NCBI GenBank assembly: GCA_021018995.1
Contig: CM037587.1
Coordinates: forward strand, 6,512,866 to 6,576,865
Reading direction: 5' to 3'
Length of the DNA stretch: 64,000 nucleotides
DNA from: Chloranthus sessilifolius
Lineage: Eukaryota > Streptophyta > Magnoliopsida > Chloranthales > Chloranthaceae
Every line of letters starts with the position of its first letter. The stretch's first letter is position 1. This document shows, one piece after another, positions 1 through 10,443 of this stretch. The notes beneath the pieces were generated by a model, which had not been told where the DNA came from, did not search any database, and worked only from the letters and a program-made list of their open reading frames with translations. Made by a program: the position numbers and the translations under genes.

Positions 1-1285
1 CAATTCGATCGATCGAAATTTCAAATCGATCGATCGAATTCCAAATTTGATCAATCAAAATCGCGCCGGGAATTTTAGTTATTTTAGGAGTTTAATTTCG
101 AACTTTTGTTTCAAGGGTTTATTTGTCTTTTATTTAATATTCGTTTTAGGGTTTTCTTTTATTGTAAGACCTCCTATATAGGTCTTTAAACAATGTAATT
201 AGGGGAGTTGATAGATTATTGAATGCTTTTATGCTTGAGTAATCTTTGCCTGAGATGGGTTTGGTGTGAGACCAAGGGAGTGATTCCCCTATATTTTCCT
301 TATTGTTGTTATTGATTTGCGTGGTTTGCTTATATTTGATATCTCTAAATCTCTGCTTTCTTCTCTAGCCATAGCCTAAATCCCTCCTTGTGATCCCTGA
401 AACCCTAAACCCGTTTTGAAGCCTAAATCACACGAGCTCATACCCTTTCTAAACCATAAACCGATCTCAAAGTCATAAATCGTTTACAAACCCTAATTCC
501 CTTTTACAACCAATTTGGAATCCGTGAACCTATATCGGACCGAAGACGAGCGCCTAATCCTAGAAAAGCTAGAGTACTATCTCTAGGCCGATCTCGCCTC
601 GACTCTAAAGTACTTGCACATCGGACTGGACCCTATCTGGATCTCGTGTGATCCTAAACCCGTTTTGAAGCTTAAATCACACAAGCCCATACCCTTTCTA
701 AACCATAAACCGATCTCAAAGTCATAAATCGTTTACAAACCCTAATTCCCTTTTACAACTAAATTTAGAATCCGTGAACCTATATCGGACCGAAGACGAG
801 CGCCTAATCCTAGAAAAGCTAGAGTACTATCTCTAGGCCGATCTCGCCTCGACTTTAAAGTACTTGCACATCGAACTGGACCCTATCTGGATCTCGTGTG
901 ATCCTAAACCCATTTTGAAGCCTAAATCACACAAGCCCATACCCTTTCTAAACCATAAACCGATCTCAAAGTCATAAATCGTTTACAAACCCTAATTCTC
1001 TTTTGCAACCCAATTTGGAATCCATGAACCTACGTCGGACCGAAGACGAGCGCCTAATCCTAGAAAAGCTAGAGTACTATTTCTAGGCCGATCTCGCCTT
1101 GACTCTAAAGTACTTGCGCATCGGACTGGACCCTATCTGGATCTCGTGTGATCTACCCATCAGAATTCTGCAAACCTTAAAGGTACCAAAGATAATTTTG
1201 CGATTAAACTTGATTTAATTTCATTAATTTCGGCAAAATCTGCATAAAATCATATTCCGCATTTTAGGGTCGTTGTCCCGTGTCA
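1..1285 (+). mobile_element. Gypsy LTR, right part (3' or solo LTR)
   Basis: This is the same LTR family as the two LTRs of gypsy B (31762-32881 and 37580-38613). It begins inside a U3 rich in GATCGATC motifs, shares the R/U5 text and ends in TCA at 1285. No primer-binding site follows, unlike position 32886, so it is a 3' LTR or a solo LTR. The left end lies outside the window. It differs from the other family members by a threefold internal duplication. Confidence 0.85.
404..1152 (+). repeat. Three tandem copies of a ~249-bp LTR segment
   Basis: Copies run at 404-652, 653-902 and 903-1152 (periods 249 and 250). Each starts at CCTAAACCC and ends at ATCTCGTGTGAT. The other LTRs of the family in this window carry the segment once. 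The copies differ by only a few substitutions, so the triplication is fairly recent compared with the age of the surrounding elements. Confidence 0.92.
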
Positions 1286-1430
1286 GGTCTCTTGTATTCC
1301 AGACTTAAAGAGGGGTAGTGAAGAAACAGGATCAGGACGAGTGTCTCTCAAGACGAGGGATCCTTGCTGAAGGGGTCTTAAGATGGTCAGTGCTTTTTTT
1401 TGCCAGGATTTTCTTTCCTCTGTGTTTTTG

Positions 1431-2170
1431 ATGAAGTTCCTAGCTTGGAATGTCTGAGGTCCTGGGGATGCTAATAAAAGGGCTGCGGTCAAAACTTTCA
1501 ATATCCAACAAAATCCGGATCTGGTTTCTCTACAAGAAACCAAATGGGATAGGATTAATGAGTCCAAGGTGCGATCGACAATTGGGGGCAGTTCTTGAGA
1601 ATGGCTGGCTATTGAGGCTGATGGAACCAAGGGTGGTATTCTGTTCGCTTGGGATTCTAATCTTTTTAAACATCTTGATTCCGAGATAGGTTGCTTCTCT
1701 GTCTCTGTTTTCTACAAGACTTATGAAACAGATCTAGATGGGTGGCCACTACTGTTTATGGCCCAACTGATAACAAATGACATAGCGATTTCTTCTTTGA
1801 ATTGAGTGGTATTACTAGCAAATGCGATAGCCCGGTTTGTATTGAGGGGATTTTAATGGGCAACAAGACCCTATGTTGTGTAGGCTTGACAGATTCCTCT
1901 GCTCCATGGACTTTCTTGATTTGCTTAGTGATCCTTTTGTTCAATGCTGTCCTACTACCATCTCTGACCATAAGCCTATTGTACTTTTCTCCAATGCAGT
2001 TAAGAGGAGGTTCGGCTCCGACTCCTTTCAGATTCGACAATTCGTGGCTGAAGGCTGATGACTTCTGTGAATGGCTTTATGATTGGTGGAGTGAGGATAA
2101 TATCACGGGAACTGGGTCCTTTATTTTCTGGGCTGAGCTAAAGAACCCCAAGCTCAAAATCAAGTAGTGA
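1431..2170 (+). pseudogene. LINE A ORF2, endonuclease region
   Basis: The first ATG at 1431 opens with the endonuclease start MKFLAWNV and is closed by an in-frame TGA eight codons later. The next conserved block, LVSLQETKW, and the GGILFAWDS block follow in the same frame. The C-terminal endonuclease block appears near 1873-2058 in another frame, with RLDRFLCS and the SDHKPI motif (the catalytic Asp-His of AP-like endonucleases). In a live element this enzyme nicks target DNA for target-primed reverse transcription. Multiple frameshifts make this a relic. Confidence 0.85.
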
Positions 2171-2297
2171 ATAAAGATGAATTTGGGAAAACTTCCCGGA
2201 TCAAAGAACACATTTTGTTTGAAATTGCAGTTTTAGACCAGCTAGAAGAAACCTCGCCCCTTTATGAAGAAGATAGAGAAGTGCACTGGCTCTCAAA

Positions 2298-3791
2298 ATG
2301 GCTTTTAATAAGAAAGCGTTGGAGGAGCAGCAATGGGTAAACAAGTCTAAGGTGCATTGGCTTCGGGAAGGAGATGGCAACACTAAATTTTTCCATGTCA
2401 TTGTAAATGGGAGAAGAAACAGGAACCGTATCTCTTCCATTATCATCAATGTGACTAGATATACAGAACCAGATCTTATTCATTCGAATATCGTCGATTT
2501 CTACCAGGAGTTGTACTCGAGGATGGAGGGATTAGATCTCAGTTGAATGGTATTCATTTTAATTCGATCAATTCGAAGAAGCAATCTTTTTAGAAAGGCC
2601 TTTCCAAGAGGAAGAGGCTAAGGAGGCCATTCGGAAGGTTGGATCCAATAAATCTCCGGGACTGGATGGGTTTATGATGGAATTCTATAAAAGTTGCTGG
2701 GATATTATTGGTTCTAACTTTTTGAATTTTATCTCGGGGTTCTATACTTATGGTAGAATGACTAAGAGTCTAAACTCCACTTTCATTGCTCTCATTCTGA
2801 AGTGTGAAGGAGCTGATAACATTTCGATTTTAGACCCATCAGCCTTACTGGGTGCGCTTAGAAAATAGTGGTTAAAGTGCTTGCCAACTGGCTTTAAGGA
2901 GTCATTGGGAAGCTTATTTCTAATTCTCAAGGAGCCCTTATCCCGGGGAGAGAGTTCCTTGATGTCGCGGTTACGACTATGGATACTCTTGATTCGGCTA
3001 AAAAGCGTAACGATAGGGTTGGATTTTCTAGATTGATATGGAGAGGGCCTATGACCAGGTTTAGTGGGAATTTCTCTAGTATGTCCTTGACGGAATGGGT
3101 TTTGGTGTGATCTGGAGGAGATGGATGAAGGGTTGTTACGCTTCGGTTCGATTTTCGATTCTGATCAATGGGAGTCCACACGGTTTGTTCCGTAGTTCGC
3201 GTGGGCTATGCCAGGGTGATCTTCTCTCCCCTATGCTCTTTAATTGTGTAGGGGAGGCTTAACACAGATTATTCCAGAGGGCTGAACACCTTAGTCTCAC
3301 TTTGGGTTTACGATGGCAGATAATGGTTTCTCTATTTTCGCACCTTCAGTATGCAGATGATACAGTGGCTTTCTGTAACGACAGGTTTAGGGCTCAAAAA
3401 GTGAGCGGTTGTGGATGTCCTTATTATTTTCGAAGCAGTGTCGGGGCAGGGGGTTAACCTCAGTAAGTCTAGCCTTGTGGGAATTAACAATTCGGATGAT
3501 GATACGGATCAAGTGGCGGCTACTATTGGGTGCAAAAAAGAGAAGCTTCCCATTTTTTATCTTGGCATACCTCTTGGTTTTGGGATGTGTAGAGCTGCTA
3601 GATGGGAATCTGTGGTCCAAAGATTCCATAAACCTCTGGCTACGTGGAAGTGTAAGTTAATTGGCAACGGTGGGAAATTATCTTTGATTAAGTCTACTTT
3701 TTCTTCTCTTTTGATCTTTACTATGTCGTTGTTTTTGGCCCCAGTTAGTGTTACTAAGAAGCTTGAGAAAATTGTTCGCAATTTGTTGTGA
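2298..3791 (+). pseudogene. LINE A ORF2, reverse transcriptase region
   Basis: Fragments match the plant L1 RT order: VHWLREGDGNTKFFH (about 2350), NKSPGLDGFMMEFYK (about 2650), [12 protein letters not shown] text near 3200, then YADD at 3350-3361 and FYLGIPLG with the downstream thumb region to about 3790. The YADD catalytic motif itself is unchanged, but each block sits in a different frame and stops are frequent. It once copied element RNA into DNA and is now inactive. Confidence 0.85.
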
Positions 3792-4190
3792 GAAGGGTGG
3801 GGAACCTAAAGAAAATTCATTTAGTTAACTGGGATAACTGTTGTGATAGTCGTAGATTTTGGGTATAAGGAGACTTCAGCTCGTTAACAAAGCCCTTCTT
3901 GCTAAATGGCTATGGAGGATTGGGGACGATAGAGAAAGGGACAAATTGTGGTGGTAGGTGGTTACTTCTAAATATGGGCTAATCAATGATGTTTGGAACA
4001 TGCCTGGGGTTTCGTGTCACGATTCCGCATGATGGAAAGCTATCAAGGGCTCTATTGTCGAATTCAAGAAGGGGATTTCCTTTAGTTGGGGGGTTGGTGA
4101 AAGGGTGCGGTTCTGGAAGGACAGATGGATGGGCAAGTCCCCTTTGGAGATGGCTTTCCCTATAATTTTAGTTGTTTCGATGGTTGAGGA

Positions 4191-4419
4191 CATGGGTTAA
4201 AATATCGGGTTACCGATACGTATCGTCCGAGCTCCAAAACGATACGTATCGGACGATACGTATCGGTATCGGTCTGTATCGGACGATACATTGAATGTAT
4301 CGTTCGATACATTCAATACATTTGAATGTATCGAACGATACATTCAATGTATCGTTTGAGCCCAATACCGATACGTATCGTCCGATACGTATCGGTTTCG
4401 GACGATATTTTGATTCATG
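4191..4419. mobile_element. hAT-like MITE, CATGG family (229 bp) inside LINE A
   Basis: The perfect 8-bp duplication GTTGAGGA flanks it (4183-4190 and 4420-4427). Terminal inverted repeats read CATGGGTTAAAATATCG and, inverted, CATGAATCAAAATATCG. The interior consists almost entirely of the palindromic unit CGATACGTATCG and related GATACATT repeats, and can fold on itself. An 8-bp duplication points to the hAT superfamily. There is no coding capacity. Ends match the elements at 51836, 53205, 57033 and 57356. Confidence 0.88.
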
Positions 4420-4434
4420 GTTGAGGATACTCTT

Positions 4435-5180
4435 ATTAAGGATATGGTTGAGGTGAATAATGGTGTGCCGGTTTGGTCTATTAGCACGCGTAGAAACCTC
4501 AGGGACAGTGAGGTGGAGGGGTTCTCGAATCTTCTTTCTCTTCTTCAGCTCGTGTCCCCTAACAATGCCAACAGAGATTATAAAATTTAGGAGAAGAATA
4601 AAAAGGGCGTGTTCTCGGATCTATCTTTCTATGATTCTCTTCTCCAAATTGATGGTAACGACAATCTAGGTAGGTGGTGGTCAGGTTTCTTGTAGGTAAA
4701 ATTTTTGCCTAAAATTATATTTTTCTCTTGGACTGTGGTTCGTCGAAGGATCTTGACCAAGGATCAGTTAGTGCAGAGAAATATTCCGGTTTTAAACAAA
4801 TGCCTTCTTTGCATTAGTGGTAGGGAATCCGTGAGCCACACTCTCCAACACTACATTTCTCTCAAAATATTTGGAATGCCATCTTCTCTTCTTTTGACGT
4901 CCAATGGGTGACTCCTTTTTACCGGATCGGATGATGGAAATGCGGCAGGAGGTCTCGGTGGAGGGCGAAAAAGGGGTTTTGTGGCCTCTTACGGTCTATC
5001 CTGTTTTTGGGCTCTTTGGTTGGAAAAAAACAAGGTTTTCAGAAGAAAGGCCAAACCGTACAAGTTTGCCATTCAGGATATCTGGGATTTGTTGATCGGC
5101 TGGAATGCCTGGTCCGAGGAGGATTTCTCCGAGGGGACTCATCATCTTCTGCTCCAATGGGACACCCTTCTTCCTTAGCT
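4435..5180 (+). pseudogene. LINE A ORF2, C-terminal zf-RVT region
   Basis: The region resumes after the MITE and encodes pieces of the C-terminal domain seen in LINEs B and C. KIIFFSWTVVRRRILTKDQL with CLLCISGRESVSH lies at 4705-4911 (a CxxC plus His pattern), and the tail WLEKNKVFRRKAKP lies near 5010-5060. Frames change between blocks, so it is a decayed relic. Confidence 0.75.
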
Positions 5181-5429
5181 CATGTGGTGCCTTTAGGATG
5201 ATGGGGTTTGCCGGCTTCTATCTTTGGCCTACATCGCTGCTGCGGTGAGTTTCTGTTTTGGGGGGCTTTCTTTTTAGGTAGTTCCTTACTACCCACCAAG
5301 GTATGTACTCTCTGCTTTCTTTTTTAATATATTGTCTTTGTTATTGTTTCAAAAAAAATAAAAAATAATTGAAGCAATTTTGTTGTTACACCAACTAATG
5401 AAAAAATTACATATGATTTATATCGATTT

Positions 5430-5730
5430 AGGGCCTATGATAGATAATTCCATAGAAACCGAGGAAATGATGTTTGAATGAATACATTGAGATTATCCAA
5501 AAACGTATGAAGGGGCAGTTACTAGTGTGAGAGCTGTTTGTTGAGAGACGATTGAGTTCCCAGAACTGTAACAAGGGCATGATTTGAATCTATACTTGTT
5601 TGCATTGGTTATAGATGAGTTGAAAACGAAATGCAAGATGATATTCCATGATGTATGTTATTTGTTGATGATGCCTTTAATTGGCTAGACAAGAAAGTAA
5701 GTAATGATAAGCTGGAATAATGGAGAAAGA
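5430..5730 (+). pseudogene. RTE-type LINE reverse transcriptase scrap
   Basis: Short conserved RTE/BovB-style RT blocks can be read across frames: YEGAVTSVR near 5500, YLFALVIDEL near 5600 and IPWCMLFVDDA near 5648-5680 (catalytic pair kept as VDD), then KLExWRKK. The blocks are in the right order but in different frames. It lies between the tail of LINE A and the first pararetrovirus piece. It is too short to delimit, and its ends are approximate. Confidence 0.65.
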
Positions 5731-6047
5731 AGTGTACCCAATACTTTGATAAAACCACTCAAAGTCGTACTAATGCAAGTGGTTACAAAATGCATATCAA
5801 ATATAAATTGAATTATGTTTCACTTTTGCATTTAAAGAAGGTAGATTCTACGGGCATCTAGGTTCAGTACAATGGACATGATATTGTCTTCAAATTTATC
5901 ACACAACCTCAAACTAAATTGGTAAATAAAATTGAAACCAATTTATTGTTCAAAGAACAACAAATCAATTTTCTTCAAAAAGATGTAACAATTTTAAACA
6001 TTCAGGATAAATTGCTTACTCCTAAGCTGAAACAATGAATTGATAAT

Positions 6048-6707
6048 TTGTTACAATCTTATCTCAAAGATATATGCAATGATCTTCCCAATGCATTTTG
6101 GGATAGAAAGAAACATATTGTTTCTCTTGCCTATGAAGACACTTCTAATGAAAAACATATTCCCACAAAAGCTCGTCCAAGTCAAATAAAAAATGATTAC
6201 CTGGAATTATGTAAAGATGAGATAAAATCTTTACTTGATAAAAAGTTAATTCGGAAAAGTTATTCTCCATTGAGTTGTACTGCTTCTTATGTGAATAAAA
6301 ATGCTGAAAAGGAACATGGTACACCCTGTTTGGTTATCAATTATAAATCTCTCAATGATTGTCTGCAATTGATTAGATATCCAATTCCAAATAAAAAAGG
6401 CTTATTGGATCGATTACATTTTGCTATTATGTGTTCCAAATTTAATCTCAAATCTGGTTATTGGCAGATACAGGTTGCAGAGGATGATCACTATAAAACA
6501 GCATTTACTGTCCGATTTGGACACTATGAATGGAATGTGATGCCTTTTCGATTAAAAAATGCTCATTCTGAATTTCAAAATATCATGAACGACATTTTTA
6601 CTCCTTATACGGCATTTTCAATTGGCTACATTGATGACATCCCAATTTTTTCCAATTCTATTGATCAACATTTCAAACATTTACAAATTTTTAAACTATT
6701 ATTCTGA
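6048..6707 (+). pseudogene. Pararetrovirus reverse transcriptase
   Basis: A 219-codon open stretch holds the RT palm and fingers typical of caulimovirid/Ty3 enzymes: LVINYKSLNDC (fingers), KFNLKSGYWQIQV (motif A with catalytic Asp), MPFRLKNAHSEFQ and the active-site YIDD at 6627-6638, which is intact. In-frame coding extends upstream to about 5880 through one stop at 6036-6038. Downstream, connection-domain text (FLGHNIHQGKLIP, LQRFLGSLYYI at 6765-6900) continues in another frame. It is a broken endogenous copy. Confidence 0.85.
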
Positions 6708-7044
6708 AAAATGGACTAATTTTTTCTGCTCCAAAAATAAAATTATTTCAAACTATTGTTTGATTTTTAGGTCATAACATTCACCAAGGGAAACTTATTC
6801 CTATTGATCGCAGTATTGAGTTTGCTTCTAAATTTCCTGATGAAATTATGGATAAAACTCAACTCCAAAGATTCTTGGGCAGTCTTTATTATATTAAATT
6901 ATATTAAAGACTACTATTCGAATCTTGCTCAAGATGCTGCCATTCTCTACACTCGTCTTAAATAGGAACCAAGTCCTTGAACTCCTGCTCATACAGCAGC
7001 TCTTTGTAAGATAAAACAAAGCCAAACAATTACCTTGTTTACAT

Positions 7045-7452
7045 TTGGCTACCCCAAATTATTCCAAGATTGTAGAAAAAGTTGCTTCTCATCTTGGATA
7101 CGGGGGAATTCTTAAACAAAGAGACTCTTCTACTAATAAAGAAGAATTAATTCGTTTTACTTCTAGCAGATGGAAAGATGTACAGAAAAATTATTCTACC
7201 GTCAAACAAGAAGTTTTATCTATAGTAAAATGTATTTTAAAATTTCAAGATGATTTATTAAATCAATCTTTTTTACTCCGCGTTGATTGTAGTTCTGCTA
7301 GACAAATCCTTAAAAAAGATATAAAAAATATTACATTTAAACAGATATTTGCCAGATGGCAAGCAGAATTGTCTGCTTTCGATTTTACCATTGAACATTT
7401 AGCTGGTTCTTCTAATTCTTTACCTGATTTTCTTACCCATAAATTTTTGTAG
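7045..7452 (+). pseudogene. Pararetrovirus RNase H domain
   Basis: The open stretch holds ASHLGYGGILKQ (the Asp of the usual DAS motif is lost), YSTVKQEVLSIV (catalytic Glu region), RVDCSSARQIL (Asp region) and a terminal ARWQAELSAFDFTIEHLAGSS block followed by a stop. This order and the absence of integrase afterwards are typical of caulimovirid polyproteins. The domain would degrade the RNA template after reverse transcription. It is continuous here but frameshifted from the RT. Confidence 0.82.
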
Positions 7453-7465
7453 GGATAAAAATTGC

Positions 7466-7904
7466 ATGGCATCCTCCTCAGGAGGAAGAGGTAGAGGTCG
7501 AGGACGGGGCAATATCCCCTTACCACAATCTCGGGAATCAATTAATGAATATGATCTTTGGACAATAATCCAAAGCAATAGACAAAGAACCCAAAAAGGT
7601 TCAACTCAAAAGGGTTCTATTTCCAATACTTCTCTCAATAAAGAGAAATCCAATGATACTCTATCAAAGGAGATTGCTTACATCCAAAAAGATATAATAT
7701 CTACCATTCTGGTAATTGAACCAGAAGATCAACAATGGATGTATAATCCTTGGGAGATTAAAGAAGATATTTAGATGATCAAGGTTTTCCTGCTTTGGAT
7801 GGAAAAAACCGTATCATTGTAGAAGCAATTCTCACATCCATTGGTTCCATAACATTTACTCAACATATGGACAATCAAAGACCAAATAACCCAATAACTT
7901 ATAG
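7466..7904 (+). pseudogene. Pararetrovirus ORF2, N-terminal part
   Basis: The ORF starts 14 bp after the polyprotein stop with MASSSGGRGRGRGRG, a Gly-Arg-rich tract that could bind nucleic acid. Codons continue to a stop at 7772-7774, and the reading then goes on in a shifted frame until LINE B interrupts it at 7904. The protein is completed by the sequence at 20924-21745. Function is unknown to me. Its position (last ORF before the intergenic region) is where some caulimovirids keep a translation or inclusion protein, but no such domain is recognisable. Confidence 0.6.
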
Positions 7905-7920
7905 CAAGACTATCATTCAT
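7905..7920. repeat. Left target-site duplication of LINE B (16 bp)
   Basis: CAAGACTATCATTCAT is repeated exactly at 20908-20923, directly after the LINE A-rich tail. This proves that 7921-20907 is one insertion and that the pararetrovirus reading resumes after it. Confidence 0.95.
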
Positions 7921-8224
7921 TCATGCTGCTATTTATTCCTATATTACTGTGATGTAAAAGAGGTGAGTTACCCACATATATTTTATGGGACCAACTCCTT
8001 GACTGTCATATAAGCACCAAAATGGTGTTACAGGTCGATCGGAAATCTTGAGGTAAACCATTTGAGTTCTCTTTATACACACCATTGATTTTGTAAACTA
8101 TACAATGGCGTGTTTGGTGCTTAGGGAGGGTGATTGAATTTGTGTCCGGTGTCGCAACGTTAACTTTCGGCGTCGGACGATATGCCACCGTTTCAGTTGC
8201 GATTCCTCTCGTCCTTCAGGCACG

Positions 8225-8783
8225 ATGGTAAAATTGGCCGACGGCAGGGTTCCTATGTCGAGGAACCTGCGCCAAACTATCCTAAGTGCGACGCAGCCTC
8301 GCGATCTCCAACGTGGTTGGTCGATTGCCGGGAAGAATTTTAAAGGGGTGAACGCTGTGATGGTTGCTAAGAAGGTGGCGACCGACCACTGGCCTTTACA
8401 GCCCCTTGCCGGGAAGGCGGGGTTGGATAGGCATATTGATGCCGGCGTAAATGGTCTCTCGGTGCCTAAGACACTTTGTTTTGATTCTACGTAGTTCCAT
8501 TCCCTCGCCTCTAACCTCCGCCATTATCGGGTGGTGATTGACACTAGCAAAGATACGCTATCTCTATTTTTACTACACCGGCGGATTAATACAATGTGGG
8601 ATGATCCTGAGAGATCGGCGGCCTCTTCTATATCCAATACAAGATTTCTACTTCGGTTTAGGGATGAAAAGGGTGCTACAGAAGTTTGCAACAAAAAACA
8701 TTTTTGCATTCATGACTGCTGGTGGTTTGTCGACCATGGGATCCTACGGTGGGAGATACACATATCCACAGAGAAAGGGATGG
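8225..8783 (+). pseudogene. LINE B ORF1, N-terminal half
   Basis: Reading from ATG 8225 gives a basic region closed by TAG near 8492. It then continues in frame to the DUF4283 core (FLLRFRDEKGATEVCNKKHF), a fold found in plant L1 ORF1 RNA-binding proteins. Gypsy A inserted at the next block, GMAF/VWLR, and the protein resumes at 15330. No RanBP2-like finger was found upstream, unlike LINEs C and D. Confidence 0.72.
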
Positions 8784-8788
8784 CGTTT
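8784..8788. repeat. Target-site duplication of gypsy A (CGTTT)
   Basis: CGTTT at 8784-8788 is repeated exactly at 15325-15329. This 5-bp duplication is standard for gypsy integrase and fixes both element ends. Confidence 0.95.
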
Positions 8789-9635
8789 TGACGTGGGACG
8801 ATAACCCTAAAATGCGTGATTATGATTTTATGCGATTTTGCCGAAATTAAATAAATTTAAATCAAGCTTAATCTCAAAACTATCTTAAATACCTTAGGGT
8901 TCAAAGAATTCAGGTTGGTAGATCACGTGAGATCCAGTTAGGGTCCAGTCCGATGCGCAAGTACTATTAGATTTGACACGAGATTGGCCTCGAGATAGAA
9001 CTCTAGCTTTTTTCAGGCTTGGGTGTTCGTCTTCGATTCGATGCAGATTCGCAGGCTCTAACTAGGGCTTTGGAAATAGGTGTATGGTTTGTAATTGGCT
9101 TATGGTCTGATTTATGGCTTAAAAAGGGTTTGGGCTCTATTTGATTTAGGGTTCAAAACGGATTTAGGATTTTGGGATCGAAATCAATAGATTGAGATTT
9201 AGAAATTTAAATCAACACAGAGAAAGATTAAGAAAACAGAGATAGATAATAGAGAAGATAACAAAGATTGCTTTTGGGAATCACTCCCTTGGCCTCACAT
9301 CAAAGCCATCTCAGGCAAAGAATATTCAAGCATAAAAGCATTCAAAATATTCAATAACTAATTAAAAAGTCTTTACAAGCCTCAATATATCGGCCACCAA
9401 TAATTAAATTCGAAATAAAGAGTCCTAATACTAATAAAACACTAAAAAGGAAAGTTTTCGCAACAAAAAACTAAAAATTAGAAATCCCATTATGATGTCC
9501 ACGGATGTCCGTAGTGCCCCACGGACGTCCGTGACCTACGGGTAGTGAGGGGGCAAAATCATGGATGTCCGTCACTGTTCATCAGGGACGTCCGTCACTA
9601 TTCACAGACGTCCGTCACTGTTCATCGTGAACAGT

Positions 9636-9667
<32 letters not shown>

Positions 9668-9714
9668 ATTCTGTTGCGGTTCAACTTCAATGCTCTCGAT
9701 CTTGACGTTTCCCG
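8789..9714 (-). repeat. Gypsy A 3' LTR
   Basis: It pairs with 14380-15324, both running TGACG...GTCA. On the element strand U3 starts TGACGGGAAACG and contains repeated palindromes of the type ACGGACGTCCGT at about 9495-9640 plus a T/A homopolymer at 9639-9658. The R/U5 half resembles that of gypsy B LTRs, but U3 does not. Confidence 0.93.
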
Positions 9715-9727
9715 TCATTCTCTTCCA
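9715..9727 (-). other. Gypsy A polypurine tract
   Basis: On the minus strand GAGTGGAAGAGAA lies immediately before the 3' LTR start TGACGGG, the expected site for plus-strand DNA priming. Confidence 0.75.
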
Positions 9728-9741
9728 CTCAAAATGTTTCA

Positions 9742-10443
9742 TCACCGATGAAACATGCATGTTGTACTCGGGGTCACTCTCCTCTTCTTTCGACGCCGAT
9801 AGAAATGATGTGGCCCGAATCCAATGTCTATGTATGTGGCATCCCCGTTAATTCCCCTGGACCAAAAAGGTTTCATCACTGATGAAACACGCTCGTGGTA
9901 GATGTTTATCAGGTCGGGGTTCAAGCGGCGAACTTCATTCTCGTGGATCCAAGTGTTTTCGAACTCCGGTTTGCCGACCCATTTAACCAAGTACTTCTGG
10001 AATCTTCCGTCATGTGTAGAGACGACATGATCATTGATTATATCCTCTATTTCATCTATTCTCTGTCTGCTTGGGGAAGGAAGAGGTACAGGCTGCAAGG
10101 TTGGGTTGGGGCTGGGACTAGGAGGTGGCTGGAGTGGATTTTCAGGAGGTAGGGTAAAACCCAAGTAAGGAGCCAAGTCCTCCACATTGAACGCTGAACT
10201 AACCCCCGTGCCTGAAGGAAGCTCGAGCACGTATGCATTAGGACCACTCTTAGCCAAAATTCTAAAAGGCCCAGCGCCTCGAGATTGGAGTTTCTTTGCG
10301 GATCCCGATGGGAACTGCTCAGGCCTAATCCGGACCATCACATAATCACCCACGTGATATTCTTTGAAACGTTTGTGAGCATTTGCAGATAATTTATATT
10401 GACTATTGCTTGAAATAATCTTTTGTCTAATTTCGGCATGCAA
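9742..10443 (-). pseudogene. Gypsy A integrase C-terminus and chromodomain
   Basis: A 233-codon open frame holds the integrase C-terminal GPFRILAKSGPNAYVLELP block (about residues 45-70), a proline-rich linker, and a chromodomain (about residues 130-185) reading EIEDIINDHVV...YLVKWVGKPEFENTW. Chromodomains of this kind steer integration to marked chromatin. The ORF runs past the point where gypsy B's LTR begins and ends inside extra sequence upstream of its own LTR. It is separated by a frameshift from the integrase core. Confidence 0.88.

Larger units (their letters stand above)
1286..5371 (+). mobile_element. LINE A, degenerate L1-type non-LTR retrotransposon
   Basis: Only ORF2 and a short leader remain. 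Endonuclease, reverse transcriptase and C-terminal zf-RVT regions occur in the right order but are split by many stops and frameshifts. The 3' end has the LINE-like AATATATTG text followed by an A-rich tail (about 5347-5370). It is interrupted by a MITE at 4191-4419. I found no convincing target-site duplication. The gypsy LTR directly to the left probably removed or displaced the 5' end. Confidence 0.85.
5740..7920 (+). mobile_element. Endogenous pararetrovirus, segment 1 (RT, RNase H, ORF2)
   Basis: First of four collinear pieces of one caulimovirid-like genome. It holds a polyprotein C-terminus (RT then RNase H) and the start of a separate downstream ORF. It breaks at the 16-bp target duplication of LINE B (7905-7920) and resumes at 20924. 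No integrase is encoded, which fits Caulimoviridae rather than an LTR retrotransposon. Any protease before the RT is missing or unrecognisable. Confidence 0.82.

Noticed and set aside
401..420. CCCTAAACCC looks like plant telomere repeat
   Set aside because: Only one or two units occur at each site, and they fall at fixed positions in the LTR family.
404..1152. CRISPR-like or satellite array
   Set aside because: Three direct copies with no spacers inside an LTR. It is a local duplication and not an array.
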